From Nitzschia sp. DOCU1 (taxonomy: Eukaryota; Bacillariophyta; Bacillariophyceae; Bacillariales; Bacillariaceae), in NCBI GenBank assembly GCA_951394045.1, contig OX595986.1, positions 1,960,001 to 2,003,533 of the forward strand: 43,533 nt of DNA. Direction: 5' to 3'. Made by a program: the position numbers and the translations under genes. The notes beneath the pieces are model-generated. The model searched no databases. It was not told the DNA's origin and saw nothing but the letters and a program-made list of their open reading frames with translations. The stretch's first letter is position 1. The number at the start of each line of letters is the position of its first letter. Below, in pieces: positions 20,938 through 31,149 of this stretch.

Positions 20938-20950
20938 TGCGCCCCCATGA
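20938..20950 (-). other. polypurine-tract-like site before 3' LTR of copy B
   Basis: The minus strand reads CATGGGGGCGCA immediately before the LTR start TGCAGTACAC, 20-30 nt after the pol stop. A G-rich tract abutting the 3' LTR is where plus-strand DNA synthesis is primed in LTR elements. Copy C has the same tract at 41851-41863. Confidence 0.6.
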
Positions 20951-20967
20951 CAAGGGCTTCTAAGAGC

Positions 20968-23900
20968 TCACTCGTCAGCAGCATCGCGTTCCTCGTACGG
21001 ATGCAGATTCCGGATATTGTATGTTTGTTGCACCGCTCCTTTTCTGATGCGAATAGAGCCATTGTCATTAATGTGCACGATCTCATATGGACCGCTATAA
21101 GGATTCGTCCCATACTTGCGGGATTGTTCATTACGGACCATTACCTTCTGTCCTACGCGATACCGGTAAACTCTTCGCGTCTTGTTTTCAGCTGTGTTGT
21201 TTTGGATAATACGAGATTGTTTTCGTTCCTTAATTAATTTCCAGTTAGCTTCGAACCGGGTATTTAGGATAGCGTCGCGGCCAAACACTAGCTGTGTTGG
21301 CGTTGCTTGCATCGTTGTGTGATACGTTGCGCGTACTGCGAACATAGTGGCTGCAAGGACTCCGTCCAGTGACTCCGTGTCTTCGGAGTTTTGCAACTCG
21401 AAAGTGTGAATCATGTTCCCTATGGTTTGGTGAACTCGCTCGATAATTGAATTAGCCTGCGGGTTTCGCGCTGTAATTGGCTTGGTCATTACGCCGTAGT
21501 CTTCGCGCACCATTCTTCGGAATTCTCCCATGAATTCAGTTCCGCGGTCATAAATGATCTTTTGTGGCCACGGATATCTCGTAAACCACGCCATTTCGGC
21601 CGCACTGGCTATCGAAAAGGCTTCTTTATTTGCTATACGTACCATCTCGAACCATCCGGTTGCGGGATCTATCATAGTGAGACACCATAGTTGTAGTGTC
21701 TTTTTACTACCTAGTTGTTTTATCTTATATGGACCTATCAGGTCGACACATAGCGTATCCCAAGGGTCTATTTCTGCCGCCTTGGGTGGAAGATGCCCGT
21801 ACTTGATTGTCTTGCGCTTTGTCAGCTGACAGGTCGGACAGGACTTGCAGATCCGCTCGACATCGCCGCGGATGTTCTTCCAGTAGAAGTGTTGTCGAAT
21901 CGTTTGTTCGGTACGCGTTTCTCCTGGGTGACAGAGCATCTCGTGATACCACTTGACGCACCGCTTCTGGAGACTCGTTGGGAGAACAATCTTGTCCTCG
22001 CGTACTATTAGTTCTCGCTTCTTTCCGCCCCCACGATAGACTTTGACTGAATATAGCGGGTTTGTGCGTACTTTAGCTAATAAGGCGTGATCGGCATTCT
22101 GCATGCGCGCTATGTTTTTGTAAGTGAGTGGAAATGCGTCGCGCGGTAATTCGTCGCCCGCCAAAAACTCATTTAAGTGAGATTCGGGGAAAGCTCTATC
22201 GTCGAGATCGAGTCGACTAAGTGCGTCCGCAACGACGTTGTGTTCGCCCTTGATGTAGACAAGTTCGGGGCCAAACTCCTCGATTAAGAGGCGCCAACGC
22301 ATGACGCGCTCCGTGTTAAATTCTTTATACATAAGATTTTTATGGTCTGTGAAGACTCTGATTCGCTGTCCCAAAAGGATATTGCGAAATTCCTTAAGTG
22401 TTTCGACGATAGCTAAAAGCTCTCGTTCTGTCGTAGTATAGCGCGTTTGCGCCGGGTTCAGCTTTCGACTATAGAACGCAATCGGTTTTCCGCGTTGCGA
22501 TAACACTGCACCTAGCTGAGTATGACTAGCATCGGTGTGTATTTCGAATGGTATGTTGAAATCGGGGTATGTTAGTAGTGTCTGCTTACTTATAATTCGT
22601 TTCATCGTGTCGAAGGCATTCTGCTCGACCGGACCCCATTGCCATTTGGCTTCTTTAGAAGTTAGCGCACTCAGAGGGGCTAAGACTTCAGAGCAACGAA
22701 TCCACATGTCGCGGTAGTAGTTAACTACGCCTATGAACTTACGTAGCTCGCGTTTATTGGTAGGTGCTTTCATAGCGTGAATAGCCTCTACTTTCTTTGC
22801 GACTGGTTGGATTCCGTCTCGCGTTATCCAGTACCCAAGGTATTCTAGTTCGCCACGGGCGAAGAACGACTTTCGGGCGTTCACTTTAAGACCGGTGTCT
22901 TTTAGACGTTTGAAAATGACTTCTAGTTTCTCTAGGTGGTCATCAAAATCGCCTTTAGTTAGTTCTAGTAGATCGTCGATGTACACTCGTACGTACTCTA
23001 GATCCTCAAAGAGGGTGCCCATTTTCTCTTGGAAAATGTCGGGACTATTCGAGAGCCCCATCGGCAAGCGTTGCATTTCGTACTTACCCCAAGGGAGTAC
23101 GATAGTACATAGCTTCTTACTGTCTGGGCTTAACTCTATGTGGTAGTAACCCATGTTGAGGTCGAGACTCGTCGCGTACTGAAAGCCTTCTAGCTTCATC
23201 AGTAAGTCCTGAATCTTCGGGATTGGATACGGCTTGCGTTTAATCCGTTTGTTCAACTCTCTGAAGTCGTTGATGAATCGAACTGTTCCATCCTTTTTGG
23301 GGATGATAAAGGTGGGCGCACCCCATTCGGAGCGGTTCACCTTTTTGAGTACTCCGACTTGACAGAGTCGTTCGACTTCATTGCGCAGGGTACGCTCGTA
23401 CGCTTTCGGTACAGGGTACGCTCTAGCATGGTACGGCTTGGCACCTTCTACTAGTTCAATGTCATAGGGGGCCCCACGCCATCGGCCGAGGGTACCGTCG
23501 AATAGAGTCTGGTATTTTGCTAGTAGCTGTTCTAGCTTACTCTGCTCGTCCTTACTAAGGTGAGCTTGCTCTCTAGCAATGCTACGTGCATCGGCTTTCT
23601 CGTACTTGGCGTCGAGAATTTCCTTGACGCGGTCCGACATCTCGTCGACGTGTGCACGTTCATGTACATGATACGACGTCGCCGTCGTCGCATCTATTTC
23701 TTTCATTGGCATACGTGCATCGTCCCATTCTACTTCCATAGCCTTGAAGTCGATCACTAGACCTAGCTCTTGCATGAGGTCTCTGCCTATAATCATGTCG
23801 TAGTTACCTAGATCATCTGCTAGGTGAAAGTCCCACTCGATCAATCGATCGTCGTGTAGTTCCGGTAGACTGAGTTGCGTGGTCACGCGTTCAGTACACT

Positions 23901-24405
23901 TATAACTACCGCTCATAGTTGTGAATACAGTAGTCGCTTTTTGGGTCTTTATTTTTAGTTTGCTAGCACTGCTCTTCTTCCAGAGACAGCCACTACCGCC
24001 AGAGTCAAGAAGTGCTTTGACGGTTACTACTTGTTGCCGACGTCCGCCGCGTTGGTTAACACGTGCAAACGTGATCGGTACTAGATGACTGGATTTTTGT
24101 CGTTTGTTTGAGCCTACAGTTCGACTACCTCGAATCGTGTTCAATAAGTAAAGCTCGCGCTCGCGCTGTGCTTCCGCCAGACATGCGTCGAGAGAGCTGA
24201 AACTTCGAGATTTCGTTAGTTTAACGAAATTTCGACTTGCGTGTGATTTTTGCGAATTTTGTGTTGCGCTTGTAACGCTATCGCTATTGTAAAATGATTC
24301 CATCTGTTGGACATCGTCCCTTTGGATAAAACTAGTGTAATCGTTCAATTCACCACTATTATTACTGTTGTATTCATATTCACACGTAGTCACTGGCTCA
24401 CATCG
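20968..24405 (-). CDS. pol: retrotransposon Pol polyprotein, copy B (complete)
   Basis: About 1145 codons from just after the gag TGA to the TGA at 20968. Domains in order: protease near residue 130 (LLDSGGSG) with its IIGRDL segment near 200; RT about 310-490 with SLDLNMGY and catalytic YIDD; RNase H about 590-710 (HTDASH, TERELL, FTDHKN); integrase zinc finger (HEMLCH ... CKSCPTC) about 795-840; DDE core with VDLIGP, YDRGTEF and IIERVH; and a GPYEIV C-terminal domain. All catalytic residues are present. There is no ATG at the start of the frame; the annotated-style start would be GTG at 24393. Being in phase with gag, it is best read as the second half of a Gag-Pol readthrough product. Confidence 0.95.
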   Translation of the reverse strand, partial: RCEPVTTCEYEYNSNNSGELNDYTSFIQRDDVQQMESFYNSDSVTSATQNSQKSHASRNFVKLTKSRSFSSLDACLAEAQRERELYLLNTIRGSRTVGSNKRQKSSHLVPITFARVNQRGGRRQQVVTVKALLDSGGSGCLWKKSSASKLKIKTQKATTVFTTMSGSYKCTERVTTQLSLPELHDDRLIEWDFHLADDLGNYDMIIGRDLMQELGLVIDFKAMEVEWDDARMPMKEIDATTATSYHVHERAHVDEMSDRVKEILDAKYEKADARSIAREQAHLSKDEQSKLEQLLAKYQTLFDGTLGRWRGAPYDIELVEGAKPYHARAYPVPKAYERTLRNEVERLCQVGVLKKVNRSEWGAPTFIIPKKDGTVRFINDFRELNKRIKRKPYPIPKIQDLLMKLEGFQYATSLDLNMGYYHIELSPDSKKLCTIVLPWGKYEMQRLPMGLSNSPDIFQEKMGTLFEDLEYVRVYIDDLLELTKGDFDDHLEKLEVIFKRLKDTGLKVNARKSFFARGELEYLGYWITRDGIQPVAKKVEAIHAMKAPTNKRELRKFIGVVNYYRDMWIRCSEVLAPLSALTSKEAKWQWGPVEQNAFDTMKRIISKQTLLTYPDFNIPFEIHTDASHTQLGAVLSQRGKPIAFYSRKLNPAQTRYTTTERELLAIVETLKEFRNILLGQRIRVFTDHKNLMYKEFNTERVMRWRLLIEEFGPELVYIKGEHNVVADALSRLDLDDRAFPESHLNEFLAGDELPRDAFPLTYKNIARMQNADHALLAKVRTNPLYSVKVYRGGGKKRELIVREDKIVLPTSLQKRCVKWYHEMLCHPGETRTEQTIRQHFYWKNIRGDVERICKSCPTCQLTKRKTIKYGHLPPKAAEIDPWDTLCVDLIGPYKIKQLGSKKTLQLWCLTMIDPATGWFEMVRIANKEAFSIASAAEMAWFTRYPWPQKIIYDRGTEFMGEFRRMVREDYGVMTKPITARNPQANSIIERVHQTIGNMIHTFELQNSEDTESLDGVLAATMFAVRATYHTTMQATPTQLVFGRDAILNTRFEANWKLIKERKQSRIIQNNTAENKTRRVYRYRVGQKVMVRNEQSRKYGTNPYSGPYEIVHINDNGSIRIRKGAVQQTYNIRNLHPYEERDAADE

Positions 24406-24408
24406 TCA
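24406..24408 (-). other. gag/pol in-frame TGA, candidate readthrough site (copy B)
   Basis: The minus strand reads ATG GAT TGA CGA TGT GAG CCA GTG ACT. The frame of gag continues unbroken into pol except for this codon. The equivalent TGA is kept in copy A although nearby codons vary (CCA versus CCG). Confidence 0.65.
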
Positions 24409-25590
24409 ATCCATTTCGGTGTCGCTGTCGCTGCCGTCGCTGACGCTGAGTTTGTCGAAGTCGATACCGTCGAGATCATCCATATCGTAATTGAAGTTAT
24501 CCATCGAGGGAGGATCTTCGGCCTTGCGTTTCTTTGCGGATTGTTTGACCGCGTTCTCGACCATCGACTTGATGTAGGCATGAAGCTCGCCTGTTTTCTT
24601 TTTCTTTTCGCCATCGCCATCGCTGTCGCTGCGGCGCCAAGTTTTGTTTTCAAAGCGGGCCTTTTTGAAACGACCTGCGACGTTCGAATGGGCAGCCGCC
24701 ATCTTCTTTGCTTGATCCTTCAAAATAAGGCAATCATGGGTAGCATGGGTGTTGTTAGCGCCATGATAAAGACAATCATACTTGGCCTTACCGTCGGTTC
24801 CCGCTCTCGGGCCTCCGCGCTTCCTCTTCGAGGGTTTTTCGTCATTCGACTTGCCGTTGTTGTCTGCCTTTTTGCTGAGGGCTTCATTGATCTCCTCAGT
24901 AGCTTCCAGCCGTTCGCAGAAGTCTACAAAGTCTTGAACCGTGTGGTCCACGGGCTCGAATCCCTGCAGGATCATCTCTTTGCGCCACTTGGCGGGGATT
25001 CCAAACTCGCAATTCTCCATGAGCTCGTCGTCGGGAATTTTGTTTTTCTCGCCTTTCTCGTCGAATAGCGCGAGGTAATCGTTTAGCTTGCGGAGCCGAG
25101 CCACATACGCCTTCATTGTCATCGTCGGGGGCTTTCGGCAGATCCGACGCATATAGCGCTTTTGAAGTTGCACTGCGCGTTTTGGGAGGACATACGCCGT
25201 AACCGCGTGCAAACTTTTCTCAAAACTCTCAGGAGTTTCGGCTTCGAGTTCCGAGGCCTTCGCGTTGAACGCGGCCAATACCTGGCCTTTCAGCAAATTG
25301 CGTGTTAAAGCAAATTTCTGAGGTCCCGTAGTCAAGTCCTGACCCGCGATCACATCCTTAAGTCCGATAAGGAAAAGGAACCACTCTTCGGGCGTTCCGT
25401 CCGTGAAATGCGGTTGTTTGACGCGTCGCGTCAACGACTTTTTATCTTTTGGGTCAATGCACAAGTCGTATTGACTGTACGCCCCATCTTTGAGCTCCTT
25501 TGGCTCGGGTCTTTCGATACTGACCGGTGCTGATTTGAAGCCCTGCTTCTCGGCAGCGGTCTTCTTCGGGATGCTGTTTGCAATCTTCAT
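24406..25590 (-). CDS. gag: retrotransposon Gag, copy B
   Basis: 394 residues from the ATG at 25590, matching copy A except for four visible substitutions (Arg/Cys in YDLxID, Glu/Lys in RLRxLND, Lys/Glu in MENCxFG, Asn/Asp in FEPVxHT). The organisation is the same: helical capsid-like part, basic linker, CLYHG...HDC zinc-knuckle-like motif, acidic tail. The reading frame is intact, and it ends at the TGA shared with the start of pol. Confidence 0.92.
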   Translation of the reverse strand: MKIANSIPKKTAAEKQGFKSAPVSIERPEPKELKDGAYSQYDLCIDPKDKKSLTRRVKQPHFTDGTPEEWFLFLIGLKDVIAGQDLTTGPQKFALTRNLLKGQVLAAFNAKASELEAETPESFEKSLHAVTAYVLPKRAVQLQKRYMRRICRKPPTMTMKAYVARLRKLNDYLALFDEKGEKNKIPDDELMENCEFGIPAKWRKEMILQGFEPVDHTVQDFVDFCERLEATEEINEALSKKADNNGKSNDEKPSKRKRGGPRAGTDGKAKYDCLYHGANNTHATHDCLILKDQAKKMAAAHSNVAGRFKKARFENKTWRRSDSDGDGEKKKKTGELHAYIKSMVENAVKQSAKKRKAEDPPSMDNFNYDMDDLDGIDFDKLSVSDGSDSDTEMD

Positions 25591-25627
25591 CTTTAGCTCA
25601 CGCGTGTAACGTGGAGTGTTAACACTG

Positions 25628-26044
25628 TGCACTACGCTGAAAGTACGATGAAAAAGTTGTAGTGGAAATAATTGTGAGATCTAAGTTATCGCTGATTCTA
25701 TCGCTCCTAGACCACCAGGGTCTTTCCTCAACGCATCCTACATGCGTTGGATACAACTCCCATCGATCTAGCTTCTCGAATCTCTTCAAGGTCCATAGCT
25801 AGATACCGTTGGAAGTTCTATTCCAGTAGTAGACGTCGACGGCTCGCCGCGCTCGCCGTTGTCGTCGTCATTGCTCGTCAGTCGCGCTGGCCTTGCCCGT
25901 CCGTCCGTGCGTCCACAGACGTTCGACCAAGTCGACGTCAGCCAGGTATGTATGTAAGGTATGTAGGTACTACACGTAGGCCATTGTGTGTACTCTTTAC
26001 TCTAACTACTTGTTAGATCTAGAGGGGTATTCTAGTGTACTGCA
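25628..26044 (-). repeat. 5' LTR of copy B, 417 bp
   Basis: It begins TGCACTACGC and ends GTACTGCA on the plus strand. It is nearly identical to the copy C LTR (41434-41850), including the short CTTTACTCTAAC version of the region that is expanded in the shared LTR. Internal GTCCGTCCGTGCGTCC and GTCGTCGTC tracts are present in all copies. Confidence 0.93.
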
Positions 26045-26662
26045 AGTGGGACTTTCACCTAGCGGACGATCTAGGTAACTATGATATGATTATAGGCAGA
26101 GACCTCATGCAAGAGCTAGGTCTAGTGATCGACTTCAAAGCTATGGAAGTAGAATGGGATGACGCATGCATGCCAATGAAAGAAATAGATGCGACGACGG
26201 CAACATCGTATCATGTACATGAACGCGGACACGTTGACGAGATGTCCGATCATGTCAAGGAAATTCTCGACGCCAAGTACGAGAAAGCCGATGCGCGCAG
26301 CATCGCTAGAGAGCAAACTCACCTTAGTAAGGATGAGCAGAGTAAGCTAGAACAGCTACTGACAAAATACCAGACTCTATTCGATGGTACCCTCGGCCGA
26401 TGGCGTGGGGCCCCCTATGATATCGAACTAGTAGAAGGTGCCAAGCTGTACTACGCTAGACTGGAATACAAGCTCCAATGGTCTCTAGCTACTAGAGAGC
26501 CGAGGGGCATCTACTATCCTAGATTGGTTGGAGTCACATCCAACACATGCAGAAGGAATGGAGAGAAGGCTCCAAGATCTAGCAAGCGATAGAATCAGCC
26601 ATAATCTAGATATCATAATTTCACACACTACAACTTTTTCATCATACTTTCAGCATAGTGCA
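26045..26662 (+). mobile_element. inverted, decayed fragment of the same retrotransposon family
   Basis: 26045 to about 26457 encodes, on the plus strand, the pol stretch from KWDFHLADDLGNYDM through the protease end (IIGRDLMQEL) to GAKLYYA, almost identical to pol A/B but opposite in orientation. It then joins, at about 26458, a strongly diverged copy of the LTR's distal half, ending CAGCATAGTGCA at 26662. RT, RNase H, integrase and gag are absent, so it is a rearranged relic. The pol part is conserved while the LTR part is much diverged, which hints at different ages or gene conversion. Confidence 0.85.
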
Positions 26663-27482
26663 GGGGAGTGATAGAATTTAGGATAGGAAATGTATGACTG
26701 CAAGACCAGTATGTATGTAGCACAGATGGCTAGGTATAAGTCGGAGGATAGAAGATCTTTGGATGCTCACTCGACGACGACGAGAACAAACACATCAGAA
26801 TAAACACTCACAAATAAGAAATCATCAGCAACAGCATCAGCTTAGCACTCTTTGAAGGGATACATTCCTTTGGAGGGTTTGTTTGTCACACATCATTTTA
26901 CGGTGCACTATCGTACAGCGGCCGTCATTCACGGACCGCTAGACGATTGTGGATTGCAGCAGTCGATTCAATCAGATCGACAGTGTTGTATGTATGTGAT
27001 CGTACCTACTAACCGCTTGGACCGTCCGTGCATACTTCAGTGCGTTCGTTTCGCTGCAATTCTATGTGATAGAATATATTTCTAAAGCCAATTACAAATT
27101 ATGGATATTTAGATGTACATGCGCGCAAAATACTGTTACATAGGAAAATCCATATATACAGTCACGAATACCTTCTCATGTATTTTCGGAATATCGGACT
27201 CAATGCAGATCCGTTCACCCGACTGAAACAGCGCGCAACCCGCCAAAGCTGCGAGTGACCCCAGAATAAATTACAAAAATGGCGTTGGAACGAAGGTGAA
27301 GCAAGTAGTGGCAAACCGACGATCGTCTCTTTGATACAGTATATCAAAAAGTTGCTCGATACACCACACACACACACACTCTCTCTTCACACCATTATCA
27401 GCTAATAGCTGCCACAGGACTTCATCCAGACTCAGGAGACCGGAGAAGCTCGCTCTCAATCCGGAATATCATATCCATCGGA
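26663..27482. other. intergenic, upstream region of the PDZ gene
   Basis: 820 bp. A (CA)n run occurs at about 27362-27378, followed by a CT-rich stretch. I see no retroelement sequence, RNA gene or convincing ORF. The promoter and leader of the PDZ-protein gene should lie in the right-hand part. Confidence 0.45.
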
Positions 27483-30400
27483 ATGCCGCCAGGTATTTTT
27501 CGCCCTCCACCTCTCTCGCCCTCGGCCTCGTCGTCGACTGGACAAAGAACAGTTAGGACTCGAACTAATGGCCAATGGGGCATCGCATATGGGGAGCCAA
27601 TGACTGGAAATCAATCGAGAATTTCAGAAATGATCAATCCAGATGGCAGTGTTACTGTTCGAAAACGAGTAGTGAATCCTGACGGAAGTCGCAGCATCGT
27701 GCAAGAAGAGTATTCTTCCTTGGATCGGCGTATTCTAGGAACAATGGGAGGAGTGAACTTTACTGATGAATATGAAGACCCGATTCCAGAACTGGGTAGA
27801 AGTTCGTCGGAGTCGGACTCGTCAATCGCCACTGTCAAAACCACGCCGTCGAGAGCGGCAAATTTGTCATCAGATCAAAGCAGCGACACCTCAGCGTTTT
27901 CCCCCCTTCGCAAGGCTGGTGCCATGGGCGAGGGGGCTCATGGACGAGGGTTTCAAGTAATGGGTGGGCGAAGAGTCTTTGAACGGCACATTGATGTTTC
28001 AACCGATGAGGAGATTAGCCAGCCAACGAGCGGACACCATTCAGATTCCAGTGGTTTGCAACCACCTACCATTCGCAGGACAAATGTCCCGGTGCAGTCT
28101 GACGGAAGTGAGTCAAGTGAATCTTCAGATTCATCCCAAGAGGATGTTGCAAGACGATCAACGAATGTGAAGCAGTTGTATCGGCCAAAAAATCCAGTAC
28201 CGTTTGACTATGCGCGTGGCGGCCCTCCAAAGCCTGCGATGTCAGTTAACACGTGGGCTGCAGATGATCCAGACGTCTCAGCAATCTCAGGTGACTCGAT
28301 GGGATACCCTGTACTCGACACAAGCACCTTACTATACGACGAGCACAGCTCTAGAAGTGACGACGAGACTGTGTGGAGTCTACTACAAGAAGACAGCGAC
28401 ATGCCTTCGGGTTCGAAGAACCCTGGTAAATCACCGCTTCCAAACCGTCGGATGCCGAATCTGAAAGGAAGTAGCGATAGTTTTCCTGGCGGGCGAACCA
28501 ACCAAGCAGATAGCACGTCGAATTCCTCATCCGACACATCTCAGCAGGAAACAGGAGAGAGTCAAAGCAGCTCCAATGCTTCAAGCATGAGAGGGGTTCA
28601 CACCGACCAAACATCAAGCGACTCGTCAACCCAGCAACACATTGTTGTTTCGCAGTATTCTTCCAGCCGCACAAGGCCAAAACCTAAAGTGAGAAACTTT
28701 ACTGACACTGGTACTACAAAACCGAGCGTCAATCAGAAGCAACGAGAGTTACGGGACAAGGGCGCTTTATTTGACATACGGTCAGACTCATTTGACAGCA
28801 GTGAAACATCTCCAATCCCTTCCAACGAAGAGATCGTTTTTACAGTTCGAAAAAAGTTTCCGGATGACAAGATTGGCATTTTCGTCGGGGCACGCCAACT
28901 TCCAGTTGGACCTCGCTTGGTAGTGACGAAGGTGTCGCCGAACGGAAAGTTCGCCGAGAGTCCAATCGAACAGGGTGACATTGTAGTCTCAGTAAACGGC
29001 GTTAATTTTCTTCAGCGTCCCAACGCGAAGGAAGCCCTGGGTACGTCAGATGGAACGGACCAAGACAGAAGTTCGCCGAACCGATTGTCTCACCACTCAC
29101 TTGCTCGCTCGTGCATGCCCACTTGCAGATATCGTCCGTCGAGCCACTGACAGAATCACATTTGTTGTACTAAAGAGTCGCAATCCAGCCATGGATGCGT
29201 CCATGGATGAATTGCCCCTGCCAAGCCTTCCTTACCACAATGTTCAGGAGACAATCCATGCCGACCGAAGCAAGACCGTGACAAGAGAAATTGGAAACAC
29301 AGACGGAAGCCACACAGTCGTAGAGGAGTTCTTCGATTCCAACGGCCGCAAGCAAAAGCAGACAACACGTCGGCGATGGCTCATGTTCGACGGATCCACA
29401 CGCGATATTTCTGTTGTGTCGCTGGATATCAAAGGTGCAGTAACGATCCAAGTGAAAAAACCTAGCCAGAGCCACATTGTTGGGTTGGGGCTGCAGATTA
29501 AGCAGACACACAGGGGGCAGAATGCAATGGTCGTTTCGCAGGTATTCCCGTCGGGGCTCTTTGCTAGAACACCCTTGAGCGTCGACGATATCATTTTGTC
29601 GATAAATAACGTCGACTTCAGCGAAAATCCCGACCTCTCCAAAGCGTCTGTGATGTTGGCTAAGGCCGAGGGCAACATTATGATAAGTGCATCTAAGTCT
29701 CTTGCTTGGGTTCAGAACAAGCGAAATCGTCTATCACAGACCCGGCAGCTCGTTGAAACGTTTACAATACCCCCGCCGAAATCGACGTCGTTTGAATTTG
29801 ACGACGCATCCTACGGAGGTTCCATGTTGGGGTACAAGTCCGCCAAGAAGCTCACTCTGCAAAAGCTTTCTGCCTCGGAACGGCATGGAATAGCCATAAA
29901 GAGCCAGCCGACCCATTGGGGAATTCTTCTGGTAGCCACCGCTATTTCTCAAAATAGTAGGCTGGCCTCGGCAGGTCTCAAAGAAGGTGACGTGATTCTG
30001 ACGATCAATGGTGTGGACTTTTCAAAAGAGCCTGATGCCAATAAGGCCATGAGCTTGATCCGAAACAATACTGATACCGATATTGAGCTTGAGTACCAAA
30101 GAATGCATGAAATCCTGGACACTGTTGATGAGGAGGTGGGTGAAGTCCAAACCAGTGAAACTTTCAAACCAGATGGAACAAAGTGCATTCGTACCGAGAC
30201 ACGAAATCCAGATGGAAGTATTTTTGTAAAGATTGAGGAGATCACCCCCGACAACCCCGTTGATGTTACCATCGAGGACCCTCAGGGAAGCATCACAGGC
30301 CCGTCTGATATGAGTGACATAACGGGATGGGACGTTTTATCCACCCACAACTCGTTTCGAGAGGCATCGCTGGAAACTCAGGAAAAACCACTTCAGACAA

Positions 30401-30843
30401 GAGGTGCAGTCTTGGCGCCGATGGTGGTAACCGTTAAAAAGAACCGTCCATCGCAAGAAGTGGGTGTCAGCCTTGGAACCATGGGAGGCGTTTTGTATGT
30501 TAAGAAGATCTCAACCATGGGGCTACTTGTGGGCAAGCCGATTCTTCCAGGTGACACTGTTCTTGCTATCAATGGCGTCGACTTTCGGCGAAATCCAAGC
30601 GTTAGAGACGCCGTGGCTGTCATGGCGAAGTCTTCCGCAACGATTTCGTTCCGGATCCTGAAGACTTCATTAGTTGGAGATGTAGCAAGTAGCCATGGTG
30701 CAAAGCGATTCCGATTCAAGGATCGGTGGTGTTGTAAAAAGGCCAACGAACGCGTCGAACACTCCGCGAACAGAACAAACGGGTCTGGGCGAATTGGTGA
30801 AAAGTCGAAGCCCCCCCATGGACGAGTCCCTTTCTACCTCTAG
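27483..30843 (+). CDS. four-PDZ-domain protein with NPDGS repeat motifs
   Basis: Exons 27483-29040 and 29129-30843, with an 88-nt phase-1 intron (GTACGT donor, TTGCAG acceptor) that falls inside the first PDZ domain; joined it reads KEALDIVRRATDRI. 1090 residues. The N-terminal ~440 residues are low-complexity Ser/Asp/Gln. PDZ-like domains lie at about 449-535, 625-705, 764-845 and 951-1028, each with the G-DxI/VxxxNGVDF-type core (EGDVILTINGVDF; PGDTVLAINGVDF). Between them a Gly/Pro hairpin motif recurs: NPDGSVTV, NPDGSRSI, NTDGSHTV, KPDGTKCI, NPDGSIFV. No signal peptide or membrane span. Probably a cytosolic scaffold binding C-terminal peptides; partners unknown. The last ~50 residues are basic and less certain. 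Confidence 0.85.
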
Positions 30844-31149
30844 ATTGCTTTCATATGTGATCTCCTCTGCACGATCCTATCTGTTACTTTAAGACTTCGT
30901 TTCTCTTGCCAAAGACTAGCGAGCATTGTGCCAGTTCTTCATAGTTTTCGCCAGTACGGTCTGTACATGCCGATACGAGGTGTGGTTAAAATCGTATTTT
31001 ACACAGCAGTAGCGTTTCTGCTGGTTTGTTTCGAGCAGAGCGCCCGAAATAAATATCACACGGTACCGTAGCGCGAGGGATCCAGGTGTGGTAATAGTAG
31101 CGCCAAGAGCATAGCATAGCATAGCATCGATCAGATCTCATCTCATCTC
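30844..31149. other. intergenic with AGCAT microsatellite
   Basis: A short (AGCAT)n run lies at about 31107-31127 and a (ATCTC)n run at 31136-31149, directly before the satellite-like array. A segment near 31064-31110 (GCGCGAGGGATC ... TAGTAGCGC) is echoed at 31205-31240. Confidence 0.55.

Larger units (their letters stand above)
20463..26044 (-). mobile_element. Ty3/gypsy-type LTR retrotransposon, copy B (complete)
   Basis: 5' LTR 25628-26044, gag, in-frame TGA, pol, G-rich tract, 3' LTR 20463-20937: all parts of an autonomous element are present and open. No chromodomain follows the integrase; the C-terminus carries a GPY/F-like motif (GPYEIV). Its right end (26044) directly abuts a decayed fragment of the same family in the opposite orientation. 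Because copy A follows without a second LTR, no target-site duplication can be read for B alone. It belongs to the same family as copies A and C. Confidence 0.95.

Noticed and set aside
16034..26044. Ty1/copia assignment, the best-known LTR class in diatoms
   Set aside because: The integrase lies after RT and RNase H, and the C-terminus has a GPY/F-type motif, both of the Ty3/gypsy type.
29030..29150. Frameshift or two separate genes in the PDZ protein
   Set aside because: A GT-AG intron of 88 nt restores the frame in the middle of a PDZ domain with a natural sequence across the junction.
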